DNA of 52,130 nt from an uncultured Sphingomonas sp. (GCF_936927845.1 NZ_CAKZHV010000040.1:1-52130); one strand, 5' to 3'. Positions 16,441 to 25,112 are shown, numbered from the stretch's first letter. The notes: generated by a model not told the origin, from the letters alone. Translations and numbers: made by a program.

Positions 16441-16501
16441 GGGAAGGGGAGGGGGAAGCGGGCCGGTGAGCGCGAGAGGCGCTCAGGATCCGGAGATCGC
16501 C
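16441..16501 (+). promoter_or_regulatory. Purine/hairpin leader, copy 4 (possible G-quadruplex)
   Basis: The purine tract runs from 16441 to 16462 with G-runs of 3, 4, 5 and 3 separated by AA, A and AAGC, a canonical four-tract quadruplex pattern. A perfect 7-bp hairpin follows, TGAGCGC (16467-16473) and GCGCTCA (16479-16485) with loop GAGAG. CCGGAGA precedes the ATG at 16502. Confidence 0.6.
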
Positions 16502-17146
16502 ATGCCCTACGACGTTGCTTTTCGCCATCAACAGGCGCTCGACCCGAGCGCCTTGTCCACCATCACCGCCGGCGTCCATGCCCTGACACGCGCGATCGAG
16601 GACTGCCGCAATGCCGGGGTCGACTACGAGAGCGACGCCGCAGTGATCCTGCTGGCCCGACATCTCACCACGGTGACGCAGAACCGGCCTGCCGAAGCGA
16701 TCTTACGACGCCGCTGTACGGAGCGCATTGCGGAGCTGCAGCGCTTCCCGGCCCTTCTCACGCTCGCCATCCGGGGCGTCTCCTACGACGCCGTCGCCAA
16801 GGACCTGTTTCATGCGGACGGGCGCAGGGCGATGCGCAATCTTGCGAATGCGCTCACCCTTCCCGAGGGCAGCTACACCATCCGGTCGAACCGGTCGGAT
16901 CCGTCCGTATCGGGTGAAATAACCCTTCACGGCGAGGAGGTCTGGGTGCAGCTGTCGCTTGGCGCGCTCGGCCCCGAGAACGAGGTGTCGTTTCGCCGGG
17001 TCAGAGGTCAGCACGACCTCCTGGGCGACCGCCGACGGTTTGCCGCCATCCGCGAGCTCCTTAACCCTGCTCGGTTCGCAGACCGCCTACGACGCGAGCT
17101 GCATCTCGCCCCTGCGGCAGCCGAACCCGCCCTTTTGGTCGGGTGA
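16502..17146 (+). CDS. Unknown conserved plasmid protein
   Basis: A 214-residue protein starting MPYDVAFRHQQALDPSALS. No catalytic motif was recognised. It is mostly helical to about residue 125, then has a strand-rich part (GEITLHGEEVWVQLSLGAL) and a basic C-terminus. The start is set by CCGGAGA and the leader; a longer in-frame reading begins within the leader and is rejected. It heads a run of closely spaced plus-strand genes to 18985. Confidence 0.65.
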   Translation: MPYDVAFRHQQALDPSALSTITAGVHALTRAIEDCRNAGVDYESDAAVILLARHLTTVTQNRPAEAILRRRCTERIAELQRFPALLTLAIRGVSYDAVAKDLFHADGRRAMRNLANALTLPEGSYTIRSNRSDPSVSGEITLHGEEVWVQLSLGALGPENEVSFRRVRGQHDLLGDRRRFAAIRELLNPARFADRLRRELHLAPAAAEPALLVG

Positions 17147-17150
17147 TGTG

Positions 17151-17588
17151 ATGGACGTCCTTGCCACCCGCGTACGCGTGACGGGCGCGCCCCCTCGCTA
17201 CCAGTATCGGCTCTACGCGCCGTTCGATGCGCTCTCACCGGAACGCCAGTCGCTGATCCACTACCACAGCGATTTCGGCCACGGGCTCGGCCTGCTCGCT
17301 CGCATGAGCGAGGCAATCGCTCCCATGACTTGGCTTGAGATGTCCCCCGGGCACGAGAAGCTCGCACAGGGCCGCGCAATCCACGACCTCGCCCAGCAGA
17401 TCGAGGCGCGCGTGCTGTCGATCCTGTTCACCGAGGTGACGAACACGCGGGTGCCACCACTCACCGAGGGCCGGTCCGATCTTCCAGACGAGCGCGTCCG
17501 CGCCCGCGTCGCGCAGCTGGTGAGCCATGTTCACCGGCCCGCTCTCGAGACGTCCGCGATCCACCTCCTTGACCCACGCCGCCTCTGA
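17151..17588 (+). CDS. Unknown conserved plasmid protein
   Basis: A 145-residue protein (MDVLATRVRVTGAPPRYQYR...) beginning 5 bp after the previous stop. It is rich in helices, has a His/Tyr cluster (HYHSDFGHG) and no recognised motif. Tight spacing suggests co-translation with the preceding gene. A longer upstream reading overlaps that gene in another frame and is rejected. Confidence 0.6.
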   Translation: MDVLATRVRVTGAPPRYQYRLYAPFDALSPERQSLIHYHSDFGHGLGLLARMSEAIAPMTWLEMSPGHEKLAQGRAIHDLAQQIEARVLSILFTEVTNTRVPPLTEGRSDLPDERVRARVAQLVSHVHRPALETSAIHLLDPRRL

Positions 17589-17615
17589 TGCGGCCCAGAT
17601 CTGAAAGGACTAGCA

Positions 17616-18230
17616 ATGGGCTGGCTCACCATGCCGCTGTCGTCGATGCAGCCGCATTCGACCCCGAAAGCGTATCTCGACGCCCAGTTCACCTATGACC
17701 AGCGCGACCCTGCCGGTAAGGGCAGGGCACTGCGGATCGTCGCGTCCTCCTGCCTGCGCAACAAGGTCTATTACGCGGCCGCGGTGCCGAGCACCGACGG
17801 AGTCGACGAGCCAACCTTCGCGATTGTGTGCCTGGTCAAATGGAACCCTCGCGACCGGGAGGGCTACGTGTTCGGGTACAAGGACATGACCGAACACATG
17901 GGACCGTGCGAAGCCGAATGCCCGGAGCGGATCCTCGCCCTGCTTGGCGATACCGACGAACCGTCCGCGCTCAACTGGCGACGCCGCTGCATCGACAATC
18001 TGGCCCGCGCCGCGCGCCCGCTCGAGCATGGCATGCGGATTCGCCTGCCGTCCCCGGTCAGGTTCACCGACGGCTATGAGGGCGCAGAGTTCACCGTCCA
18101 CAAACGAGGCCGCAGGGTCGCGCTGTCCAGGCCCGGCGTCAGCTACCCAGAGTACCGGCTAAGCGGCTTGCGCCATCTGTCCTGGACAGTCGTCCCGGAG
18201 ACGAAGGTCCACAAGACGGTGTTCGCTTGA
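17616..18230 (+). CDS. Unknown conserved plasmid protein (DUF6927-like)
   Basis: A 204-residue protein starting MGWLTMPLSSMQPHSTPKAYLDAQFTYD in overlapping pieces; from memory this opening matches the DUF6927 family of alphaproteobacterial plasmids. It has VCLVKWNPRDREGYVFGYKDM and a Cys pair (GPCEAECPE) that could bind a metal. AAAGGA precedes the start at 17616. Function unknown. Confidence 0.65.
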   Translation: MGWLTMPLSSMQPHSTPKAYLDAQFTYDQRDPAGKGRALRIVASSCLRNKVYYAAAVPSTDGVDEPTFAIVCLVKWNPRDREGYVFGYKDMTEHMGPCEAECPERILALLGDTDEPSALNWRRRCIDNLARAARPLEHGMRIRLPSPVRFTDGYEGAEFTVHKRGRRVALSRPGVSYPEYRLSGLRHLSWTVVPETKVHKTVFA

Positions 18231-18263
18231 TTGCCACCCACCACCTAACTCAGGATTACGGTC

Positions 18264-18473
18264 ATGATCGCGCTTCCCGACCACGTCCCTCTCAGCCCCA
18301 AACGCCGGGCGCTCTGCAGCAACGACAATGCAAGGCGCATTGCAGCGCGCATGGCTGATGACGGTGCAAGCTGCGTTTCGGTTGTTCGCACCGGCAACCC
18401 TCTCCAGCCACTCCGTATCATCCCGGTCGTCGTCGACGGCCCCGACGTCGTGCTCGAAATGCGGCTCGCATGA
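18264..18473 (+). CDS. Small unknown protein
   Basis: A 69-residue protein (MIALPDHVPLSPKRRALCSNDN...), preceded by CAGGATT and overlapping the next gene by 4 bp (ATGA). No motif was recognised. Its reading frame contains the inverted words CAATGC and GCATTG (18326-18342). Confidence 0.5.
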   Translation: MIALPDHVPLSPKRRALCSNDNARRIAARMADDGASCVSVVRTGNPLQPLRIIPVVVDGPDVVLEMRLA

Positions 18474-18985
18474 GAGCGGCCCTATTCCTGCTTCTGGTCG
18501 CCCTGACGGCTTGCAGCGCCAGTCCGGAGAGCGGTCGGAACGAACCCACGATCCGGGGCGATGCGCGGGCACTGGACGGCGACACCGTGTCGATCGATTT
18601 CCGGTTTTCCGGCGCCGATGCGGTCGAAAAGAAGCAGCTCTGCGAGCGAGCAGGCTCCTGCTATTCGTGCGGAAAGCTCGCCCAAGACGCGACGGCAAGG
18701 ATGCTGAAAAGCGGCGAGGCAACCATCCAGCTGGTCGGCAGCAGCAGCTACGGCCGCCCCGTGGCAATCGTCAGTGTCGACGGCTCCGATGTTGGCGAAC
18801 AGCTGATTGCGCAGGGCTTCGCGGTGCCGGCTGTCAAATACCTGAAGAGTGATCCCGAACGCGCTACCCGCTATGTCGCGGCATTCGAGGAGGCGCGCAG
18901 CCACGGCCGCGGGATTCATTCAGGAGAGTGGATCGACCCGGAGAAATGGCGACGGGGGGAACGGCTCGCATGCGAGCGACGTTGA
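18470..18985 (+). CDS. SNase-like thermonuclease lipoprotein
   Basis: A 171-residue protein with a lipoprotein signal (FLLLVALTACSAS, Cys about residue 15), so probably membrane-anchored in the periplasm. The rest resembles the staphylococcal nuclease fold: ARALDGDTVSIDFRF, QLCERAGSCYSCGKLAQDATARML, GRPVAIVSVDGSDVGEQLIAQGFAVP and ARSHGRGIHSGEW. The usual Arg-Leu-x-Gly-Ile-Asp-Ala-Pro-Glu stretch is replaced by FRFSGADAVEKK, so catalysis is uncertain. Four-base overlap with the gene before; a strong terminator follows. Confidence 0.75.
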   Translation: MRAALFLLLVALTACSASPESGRNEPTIRGDARALDGDTVSIDFRFSGADAVEKKQLCERAGSCYSCGKLAQDATARMLKSGEATIQLVGSSSYGRPVAIVSVDGSDVGEQLIAQGFAVPAVKYLKSDPERATRYVAAFEEARSHGRGIHSGEWIDPEKWRRGERLACERR

Positions 18986-19009
18986 AGCACCACCCCCCGA
19001 AACAAGACG

Positions 19010-19046
19010 GGCGGCCCCGGCTCCGGCCAGGGCCGCCTTTCTTTTT
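19010..19046 (+). terminator. Intrinsic terminator
   Basis: GGCGGCCC (19010-19017) pairs with GGGCCGCC (19030-19037), followed by TTTCTTTTT. It closes the 16.5-19.0 kb transcription unit and lies between convergent genes. Confidence 0.85.
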
Positions 19047-19050
19047 GCCG

Positions 19051-19572
19051 TCAGCGCGACAGCTTTGGATCGACGACGTGATCGACCGCATCATAGCCCG
19101 GTCCCGGATCGAACGACCAGGAAGCCCCGATCTCGAAGCCGGTGTCGAACCGCCCGACAGGGCCGTCAGGCTCGGCCGCCACATAGGGCGAGACCAGCGG
19201 CATGGTCGGTCGCTTCATGCGGAACAGTTCGCCAGCGAACCGGCCGCGCGCTTCCAGCACGCCTTCCAGCCACAGCAGGTCGTCGAGGATCAGAACGATG
19301 CCCTTGCCCGCGAGCGCGTAGTAAATGCACCGCTGAAAGTCGTCGCACTGGTTGCCGAGGATCTGCGTCAGCTTGCGCTTGCCCGAGTGCTCACCCTCGT
19401 GGATCCACTCGATCGCCTCGCGTAGCTCGCGCACGGAGTAGTAGGCGTCCTCCGGCCCCATACCGATGCACGCGGCCGCGATCATTCGTCGTGTCGGACG
19501 GATGATCGGATCGGTCGACGCGTCCTTGAGCGTCAGATCGAGGTCGAAAGCTTCGATGCAATCGGTCTTCAT
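19051..19572 (-). CDS. Unknown conserved protein
   Basis: A 173-residue protein from the ATG at 19572, preceded by AAGGAGA. It begins MKTDCIEAFDLDLTLKD and contains ILDDLLWLEGVLEARGRFAG. No known domain was recognised. It is one of the few backbone genes on the minus strand and reads toward the terminator at 19.03 kb, so it is regulated apart from its neighbours. It diverges from the 436-residue gene at 19648; the 75 bp between them must hold both promoters. Confidence 0.6.
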   Translation of the reverse strand: MKTDCIEAFDLDLTLKDASTDPIIRPTRRMIAAACIGMGPEDAYYSVRELREAIEWIHEGEHSGKRKLTQILGNQCDDFQRCIYYALAGKGIVLILDDLLWLEGVLEARGRFAGELFRMKRPTMPLVSPYVAAEPDGPVGRFDTGFEIGASWSFDPGPGYDAVDHVVDPKLSR

Positions 19573-19647
19573 GGCGCGCTTCTCCTTGCGGTGAACGTAC
19601 CGTGAACATCGTGGACCTTGCAAGTATAATATCGTATAGTCGCACGC

Positions 19648-20958
19648 ATGTGGTTGGTCCCGCGCGACACTCGTGGACTCCAGCAACGCACGCCCCTGCC
19701 GGACGTCGTGCGGCGAGCGCTCGTCCGCTGGTACATGGGGGAGGGCGAGGACAGCGATCACCGCGCATCGGTGATCATGGTCGTGAAGGCACGCGACCAC
19801 CATCAATGGATCGCCTGCGACTGCCTGGGCGAGACGGAAGCCCCGCCGCTCCTGTCCCCGGCCTACCTCTCCGAAGCCGAAACCTACTATCTCCGGCGAC
19901 TGACCAGCGTCCGGCAACGGCGACCCGAGCATAAACTCGACTGCCCGTTCTACCGCGAACAGGCTCCTCCCCGCATCCGCGAGAAGGCAACAGCGACACC
20001 GCGCACGATCAACGAGCCCGATGGCATGTTCTCCGCGCACCGGCTCGCGCCAGAGAAGCTCGCGCAACTGCCCGACGAGGCTGAACCTGACGATCGCACC
20101 CGCGGCGTCGCCATTCCGCGCCTCGCCCGCCTGCTATGGCTTCTCATGGAGATGGCCCACGTCAATGTCGTGGAGCCACTCGAGGCCGGAGAGCCGCGGA
20201 CGACGTCAATGGCAAGCGAGTTCGCCGCGATGCGCCGCGCGGCCGAACGCGTCGAGATTGCCCCGGGCATCTCGCTCGCCCGTCACTTCTACACTCACAT
20301 CGATCCCTATGAACGCGGGATCGTGTTCGCCAAGCTGCGGCAGGCGGCCAAAAAGTGGCCGACCGGCCATGCCCCGCAAGCCTTTCTCCTGCTCTACGCC
20401 GTCGACATATCAGGAACGACCATCACGCTCGCCGAAGGCCGCGAATTGGAGGTCAAGAACCGGATCCGGCACATCGGAATCCACCAGCGCCAGATCGGCG
20501 CCCCGTACCTCGTCCTCGCCGTCGTGGGCGAGCACAATCCGCGCGAGGGCTATGCGGCACTGCGCGCCTATGCCCAGCCAATCGCACGTCCCTCCAACTT
20601 CGTCGCGATCCACAACGCGGCCGAACGCCAAACCATCGTCGGGCTGCTCGATCTCCAATACCGTCTGCGCCGTCGCGGGATCGGGATCGGCTTCAAGCGC
20701 CTTCTCTTCGATGTCGCTACCAGCATCGGCGATATGCGCCCCGACATGCTGCTCGACCTTCGCGACTTCACGACCGGCGAGGTGATGGAAGCGGCCTTGG
20801 AAATCGTAACGGCACACGATGCCGACACGCTCGGCGTCAAACTGCGGCAGGTCGAAAAGCTACGCACCGTCGCGCCGGTGGTGACCATCCACGGCGAGGA
20901 TCTCGAGGCCGATGGTCTGGAAGCGGCGATACTCGATCAGCTGCACATTGGTCAGTAG
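19648..20958 (+). CDS. Unknown conserved plasmid protein, DUF1173-like layout
   Basis: A 436-residue protein. Near the N-terminus are paired Cys regions (WIACDCLG, then HKLDCPFYREQ about 45 residues later) spaced as in DUF1173 proteins, which suggests a zinc site. The rest has no catalytic motif that I recognise; the segment HFYTHIDPYERGIVF and the helical C-terminus may be nucleic-acid or protein binding. The start at 19648 has no strong ribosome-binding site, so a later start is possible. Function unknown. Confidence 0.6.
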   Translation: MWLVPRDTRGLQQRTPLPDVVRRALVRWYMGEGEDSDHRASVIMVVKARDHHQWIACDCLGETEAPPLLSPAYLSEAETYYLRRLTSVRQRRPEHKLDCPFYREQAPPRIREKATATPRTINEPDGMFSAHRLAPEKLAQLPDEAEPDDRTRGVAIPRLARLLWLLMEMAHVNVVEPLEAGEPRTTSMASEFAAMRRAAERVEIAPGISLARHFYTHIDPYERGIVFAKLRQAAKKWPTGHAPQAFLLLYAVDISGTTITLAEGRELEVKNRIRHIGIHQRQIGAPYLVLAVVGEHNPREGYAALRAYAQPIARPSNFVAIHNAAERQTIVGLLDLQYRLRRRGIGIGFKRLLFDVATSIGDMRPDMLLDLRDFTTGEVMEAALEIVTAHDADTLGVKLRQVEKLRTVAPVVTIHGEDLEADGLEAAILDQLHIGQ

Positions 20959-20997
20959 TCGCGCGCGGCGACGATCTGGACCGCAAGAAGCGTCCGA

Positions 20998-21186
20998 TCA
21001 ATCGAAGCAGCAAAACCCGTGTTCGGCGATCAGCTCGATCGCCTGCTGCTCGTCCGACGCGTCCTCACGCAGAACCACGGGGCGCACCGGCACCCACGGC
21101 CCCAGGTCGTCGGGCAAGTTGCTACCCTCGCTATCGTTCGTAAGCGCCCAAAGCTTCTCCGGCGCCGAATAGAGCCACACGTCCAT
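20998..21186 (-). CDS. Small conserved protein
   Basis: A 62-residue protein from the ATG at 21186: MDVWLYSAPEKLWALTNDSE, then NLPDDLGPW and a C-terminus IELIAEHGFCCFD. The pattern of leucine-proline-Asp/Glu-leucine-Gly-Pro-Trp and a final HGFxxF recurs in small alphaproteobacterial proteins from memory; function unknown. It fills most of the gap between 20958 and 21274 and reads against its neighbours. Confidence 0.6.
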   Translation of the reverse strand: MDVWLYSAPEKLWALTNDSEGSNLPDDLGPWVPVRPVVLREDASDEQQAIELIAEHGFCCFD

Positions 21187-21226
21187 GCGGCCTACTGCCC
21201 CGCACTCGGCCCAACAGCAACGAGGC

Positions 21227-21273
21227 TGGAGGGGAGGGGGAGGAAACCTGTCGATCCATAGAGGAGCCGACAG
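21227..21273 (+). promoter_or_regulatory. Purine/hairpin leader, copy 5, with RBS in the loop
   Basis: GGAGGGGAGGGGGAGGAAA (21228-21246) is followed by a 6-bp stem, CTGTCG (21248-21253) with CGACAG (21268-21273). The stem ends at the base before the ATG at 21274 and its loop holds the ribosome-binding site AGAGGAG (21260-21266). Confidence 0.6.
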
Positions 21274-21915
21274 ATGACCCGCTTTACCGCCGTCCCAGCA
21301 CCGCAGGACACGAACTGGGGTGTTCCGCAGACAACCGACCAGGTCCTGCCCGGGATCTGGCACGTCACCACGCCCGATCATGGCGGGTACGTCCTTTCCG
21401 ACGAACGGCAGGCCGCGATGCCCGAGGCGTTACGCCGCGACGATATCTACTACGAGGAGGACGTGGATTGGGCGCTCGTCCTGCTCGGCTTCGCGACCGA
21501 GTTCCGGCGTCTCCCCACAGCCGGGATCGCCCTGCAGGTCGAGAATGCGCGCCGTTCGGTTCGAGCGTGGCACCCTGCACGCTATGGCGCCTTCACTGGC
21601 GAAGAAGTGCCGGCGACCGAGAACAACACGCTACGCCGTCGCGCCGCCTATCAGGCTGTCATCGGTCAGTACGCTTCGGTTTCCGCATCCGGTGACTGGG
21701 CCGATTGGGTTCCCGTCGGCATGGTCGGTGTTGTGTTTCGCCGGGTCCAGAGCGTCGATGCGCTCGGCTTTGCCCGCTACTCCGGAGATCCGATCTACGG
21801 GCTCGTCGCCAAGGACCGCTACGCCGAGCGCAACGACGTCGAGACCTTCGACAGTCTCGGCGCCACCCGCGTCGAGAGCACCGCTCCGATCACCAAGGAA
21901 GTCCACCTGGCCTGA
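21274..21915 (+). CDS. Unknown conserved plasmid protein (DUF7007-like)
   Basis: A 213-residue protein with DTNWGVPQTTDQVLPGIWHV, TPDHGGYVLSDERQAAMPE and YYEEDVDWALVLLGF. This pattern (a HGG segment, then a tyrosine/acidic stretch) is, from memory, that of DUF7007 domain proteins on alphaproteobacterial plasmids. No enzymatic role is known. The start is fixed by the leader immediately before it. Confidence 0.65.
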   Translation: MTRFTAVPAPQDTNWGVPQTTDQVLPGIWHVTTPDHGGYVLSDERQAAMPEALRRDDIYYEEDVDWALVLLGFATEFRRLPTAGIALQVENARRSVRAWHPARYGAFTGEEVPATENNTLRRRAAYQAVIGQYASVSASGDWADWVPVGMVGVVFRRVQSVDALGFARYSGDPIYGLVAKDRYAERNDVETFDSLGATRVESTAPITKEVHLA

Positions 21916-21984
21916 GGTCGCGGTGCAACTGCACTGCGCCATCCCTCGCGGCCGCAGCGCCGCTTCTCTCGGGAGTGAGCTCCG

Positions 21985-22776
21985 ATGAGCGTCTATCTCT
22001 ATCTCTTCCATGGCCGCGCCAGCATCGATCAGGACATGACCGACTGGGGCGCCGAAGGCCCCAAGATCGGGCCGCTCAGCTACGTCCACACCACCTACGG
22101 CAGCGACGTGAAGATCCGCGGCTCGCGCGAGGTCCTGGAAAGGTTCTTCCCAAAAGCGGCAGTTCATTTCCACAATGGCTTCGGCGAGCATTCCATCCAG
22201 CTCGAGGGCGACTGCCTACCGCACGAGGGCAAGCTCTACGGCGATTGGACCGTCTGCACCGCAGAGTATCTGCAGCCCCGGACAACGACGTCCGGGGTCC
22301 CAGCCTGCGCCGCCCGCCACGACCAGCCCGACCCCTTGTCCTGGGACTATGCTGGTCTCCTGCGAGCCGTGCGCGACAATCCGCTCGTGCTGCGGGTCTG
22401 GCGACGCTTTCTGCGGCCGCAAGCGGGTCAGCGCTTCGACATTCCGAGCGGGATGGGAGGTGTGCTTACGATCAAGCTGCTGCGCCAGCAGGACGATGGC
22501 CGTTGGCAGGCGCGGGTCGATACGCCGCTCAATCCTGACTGGCACGGCTACCTGATCGATCACGTCGCCGTCTCGGCTCTCCTGCCCGTTCGCGCAGGCA
22601 CGAGCCCTGAAAAGGCACCTTTCGCCAGCGACACCGCAGCAGCCACCTACCATGGCCACCTCCGCGCCGAGCTCACCGCCCTCGGTTACGCCGCCAAGGA
22701 CAGCGGCGAGAACGGACAATTCGTAATCACCGGCTCCGCCGAGACCGGCCCTGCCAGCGACGATGACGGGCTGTAG
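21985..22776 (+). CDS. Unknown conserved plasmid protein
   Basis: A 263-residue protein beginning MSVYLYLFHGRASIDQDMTDWG, with GAEGPKIGPLSYVHTTYGSD and HNGFGEHSIQLEGD. No domain was recognised. It follows the previous gene by 69 bp; the gap contains another GGTGCAACTGCACTGCGCC word (21923-21941) and GGGAGTGAG before the start. Function unknown. Confidence 0.62.
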   Translation: MSVYLYLFHGRASIDQDMTDWGAEGPKIGPLSYVHTTYGSDVKIRGSREVLERFFPKAAVHFHNGFGEHSIQLEGDCLPHEGKLYGDWTVCTAEYLQPRTTTSGVPACAARHDQPDPLSWDYAGLLRAVRDNPLVLRVWRRFLRPQAGQRFDIPSGMGGVLTIKLLRQQDDGRWQARVDTPLNPDWHGYLIDHVAVSALLPVRAGTSPEKAPFASDTAAATYHGHLRAELTALGYAAKDSGENGQFVITGSAETGPASDDDGL

Positions 22777-22796
22777 GTCGGAAGCACACCGAGGCC

Positions 22797-22856
22797 GAAG
22801 GGAAGGGGGAGCGGGCGAGCAGGCGTGAACAGTCACGCCAGCTTCAGGAGCTTGCC
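22797..22856 (+). promoter_or_regulatory. Purine/hairpin leader, copy 6
   Basis: GAAGGGAAGGGGGAGCGGG (22797-22815) is followed by a perfect 7-bp hairpin, GGCGTGA (22822-22828) with TCACGCC (22833-22839), loop ACAG. CAGGAG (22844-22849) precedes the ATG at 22857. Confidence 0.62.
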
Positions 22857-24533
22857 ATGATCCCCGCCATGATCGCGACGGCCGTCGCGCCCGAGACCAT
22901 CACCAAGGTCACTCGGTTGTTCAACAACACCGCGTACGACGTGATCTGCGAGCTTTTCCAGAACGCGCGCAGGGCAGGGGCCACGATCGTCGCCGTCACG
23001 GTCATCACCGCAAGCGACACCACCTATCTCCAGGTCGTCGATGACGGCCACGGCATCGCCGATCCCGCCTCGATCGTGACGCTCGGCCGCTCCGGTTGGT
23101 CGGACGACACACGCCGGGCCGAGGATCCTGCCGGCATGGGCGTCTTCAGCCTCGCTGGCCGCGATGTTATTATCCGCTCCTACTCGCGGCCCGATCGTCA
23201 GGGCTGGATGGCTCATATTCCCGCTTCAGCCTGGGAGACGAGCCGCCCGATCGCGATCTCCTCGGACCCGATCCCCTACGGGACGTCGCTGACCGTCAGA
23301 ATGCCCGAGCAATGGCTGACTACCATCGAGCGCGATGTCGCAACAGCGGCTCGCTACTTCCCGGTCCCGGTGACGTTCAATGGCGAGCCCCAGGAGCAGC
23401 ACGATTGGCTCGCCGACGCCGTCCATGTCGAAACCTGGAAGGGCACCCGTATCGGCATCCGTAGAGTGCCGGCCTCGCATTATTCCTCCCGCGACGCGGC
23501 GCTGAACTTCCACGGCGTGACGATCCCCTGCCGGTTGCCTCACCTGACCGAGGTCGACCGCGGCGACCACTGGATCGCGCGGGTCGACATCGTCAACGCA
23601 CCCGACATCCAGCTCGTCCTTCCGGCTCGCAAGGAAGTCGTCGAGAATGAGGGCGTTTCGGACCTGAGAACCGCGGTGCAATGCACCTTGTACCGCGCCA
23701 TCGCAGCGCAAGGCACGCACCGCCTGTCGTTCGAGAACTGGACCGAAGCCCGTGATCTGGGTGTCCTGCTTTCCGAGGCCGAGCCTTACCTCTTCACCTG
23801 GGCTGCGCCCGCGGCAGACCAGTACCGCAATTACGAAACCGGCGTGCGGACGACCGACCCGGCCATGGTGCTGATGCCCGACCAAGAGGCACTGGTAGCC
23901 ATCCCGGCCGAGCGTGCGATCACCAAGCACAATCCTTTCGAAGGACCGCTGGTCGACGCGAATGAAGCCTTCAAGGGATATAGCTGGTACGACAAGCTGG
24001 CCCGGGTGGAGACCCTCGAGTTCGCCATCATTCAGGGCGAACGCCAATTCACGATCTCTGAAGGGGTGGAAGCGCCCGCCGACGCCGACGACGGATGGGT
24101 CGATGCGATCACCCTACACGCCACGCTGTCGCACGCCGGCGCCTTTGTCGAAGTCGCCTGCGACGCTGACGTGGCCTTCGGTCCCGACCAGTTTTCCTGC
24201 AACTCCGTCGATGAGACACGCGTGTTCGTCCGCCGCGGCTCGGACCTCTCCGCAATGGATGTCGCGGACCTGTTCGAGAGCGCCGTCTTCTCGGCCAACG
24301 AGGACTCCGCGGCCGACAGCTACGACACCCAGCAGGAGCGGTTCCAACGCGATGCGGCCGAACGGATCATCGGCCTTCTCGAAGGCGGGGACGCGGCGCT
24401 CGACAACCGTCTGCGGGACCTACTCTCCGGTCACTACTACCTCGTCCCGGAGGACCGCACCGTCACCATCACGGTGACTCGCAAGAACCTGGCGATCACG
24501 ATTGCACCGCTCGCGCCGGCAGACGCGGCATGA
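22857..24533 (+). CDS. GHKL (Hsp90/MutL-type) ATPase
   Basis: A 558-residue protein with an N-terminal GHKL ATP-binding fold: N-box ELFQNARRAGA (Glu32, Asn36), G1 box VDDGHGI (about 61-67) and a second glycine motif GMGVFSLA (93-100). The remaining 400 residues have no recognised domain. Hsp90-like ATPases of this size occur in plasmid and phage accessory loci, some linked to defence. The gene ends with a 4-bp overlap onto the PP-loop (PAPS reductase-like) gene, so the two products are probably made together. The island insertion in that partner may have disabled the pair. Confidence 0.78.
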   Translation: MIPAMIATAVAPETITKVTRLFNNTAYDVICELFQNARRAGATIVAVTVITASDTTYLQVVDDGHGIADPASIVTLGRSGWSDDTRRAEDPAGMGVFSLAGRDVIIRSYSRPDRQGWMAHIPASAWETSRPIAISSDPIPYGTSLTVRMPEQWLTTIERDVATAARYFPVPVTFNGEPQEQHDWLADAVHVETWKGTRIGIRRVPASHYSSRDAALNFHGVTIPCRLPHLTEVDRGDHWIARVDIVNAPDIQLVLPARKEVVENEGVSDLRTAVQCTLYRAIAAQGTHRLSFENWTEARDLGVLLSEAEPYLFTWAAPAADQYRNYETGVRTTDPAMVLMPDQEALVAIPAERAITKHNPFEGPLVDANEAFKGYSWYDKLARVETLEFAIIQGERQFTISEGVEAPADADDGWVDAITLHATLSHAGAFVEVACDADVAFGPDQFSCNSVDETRVFVRRGSDLSAMDVADLFESAVFSANEDSAADSYDTQQERFQRDAAERIIGLLEGGDAALDNRLRDLLSGHYYLVPEDRTVTITVTRKNLAITIAPLAPADAA

Positions 24534-25111
24534 TCCCGGCCCCGCCCGTCGTCCTCGCCTACGGCATCGGTGTCGACAGCACCGCGCTTCTCATCGAGAA
24601 ACACGCCCGCGGCGAGGCGCCCGACCTCTGTCTGAGCGCCGATACCGGCGTCGAGAAGCCGGCGACCTACGCATATCTGGACGTGATCCGGCCATGGATG
24701 CGCGATCGCGGCATTCCTTTCGAGCTGGTCTCCTACACTCCGAAGCGGTTCAAACACTGGCCCCCGTATTACGGGATCCTGGAGATGTGCCTGACCAATG
24801 CCACCCTTCCCAGCAAGTCGCTGGGAGGGTCCAGCTGCAGCTTGAAGTACAAGAAGGCGCCACAGGACGCATACCTCGCCCGATGGCGTCCCGCGCTGGA
24901 CGCATGGGACCGCGGGCAGCGCGTCACTCGCCTGATCGGCTACGACGCAGGGCCGCGCGACACCAAGCGGGCAAACCATGCGCTCTCGATCGATGATCCG
25001 CGCTATGAGTGCCAGTACCCGTTGCGTGAGTGGGGCTGGGATCGCGACGCCTGCATTCGCCGGATCGAGGCCGAGGGTTTGCCCGTCCCTCCGAAGAGCG
25101 CGTGCTGGCTG
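24530..25111 (+). pseudogene. PAPS reductase/DndC-like PP-loop protein, 5-prime part (split)
   Basis: The first 194 codons of a PP-loop ATPase. The nucleotide loop is YGIGVDSTALL (residues 11-21), a variant of SGGxDS; later come LCLSADTGVEKP, GGSSCSLKYKK and the end KSACWL. At 25112 the reading frame enters an inserted island and stops at 25183. The missing 117 residues are present, in frame, at 41961-42314, so the original protein had about 311 residues. PP-loop proteins of this group activate substrates by adenylation, for instance in sulfur transfer to DNA; the substrate here is unknown. It was translationally coupled to the GHKL ATPase gene. Confidence 0.85.
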
Positions 25112-25112
25112 T
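25106..25112 (+). other. Left junction core of the island
   Basis: TGGCTGT at 25106-25112 matches TGGTTGT at 41955-41961 with one difference. These short imperfect direct repeats flank the 16.8-kb island and lie on the Trp-Leu codons of the PP-loop gene, as expected for the crossover core of tyrosine recombinases. Confidence 0.72.
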
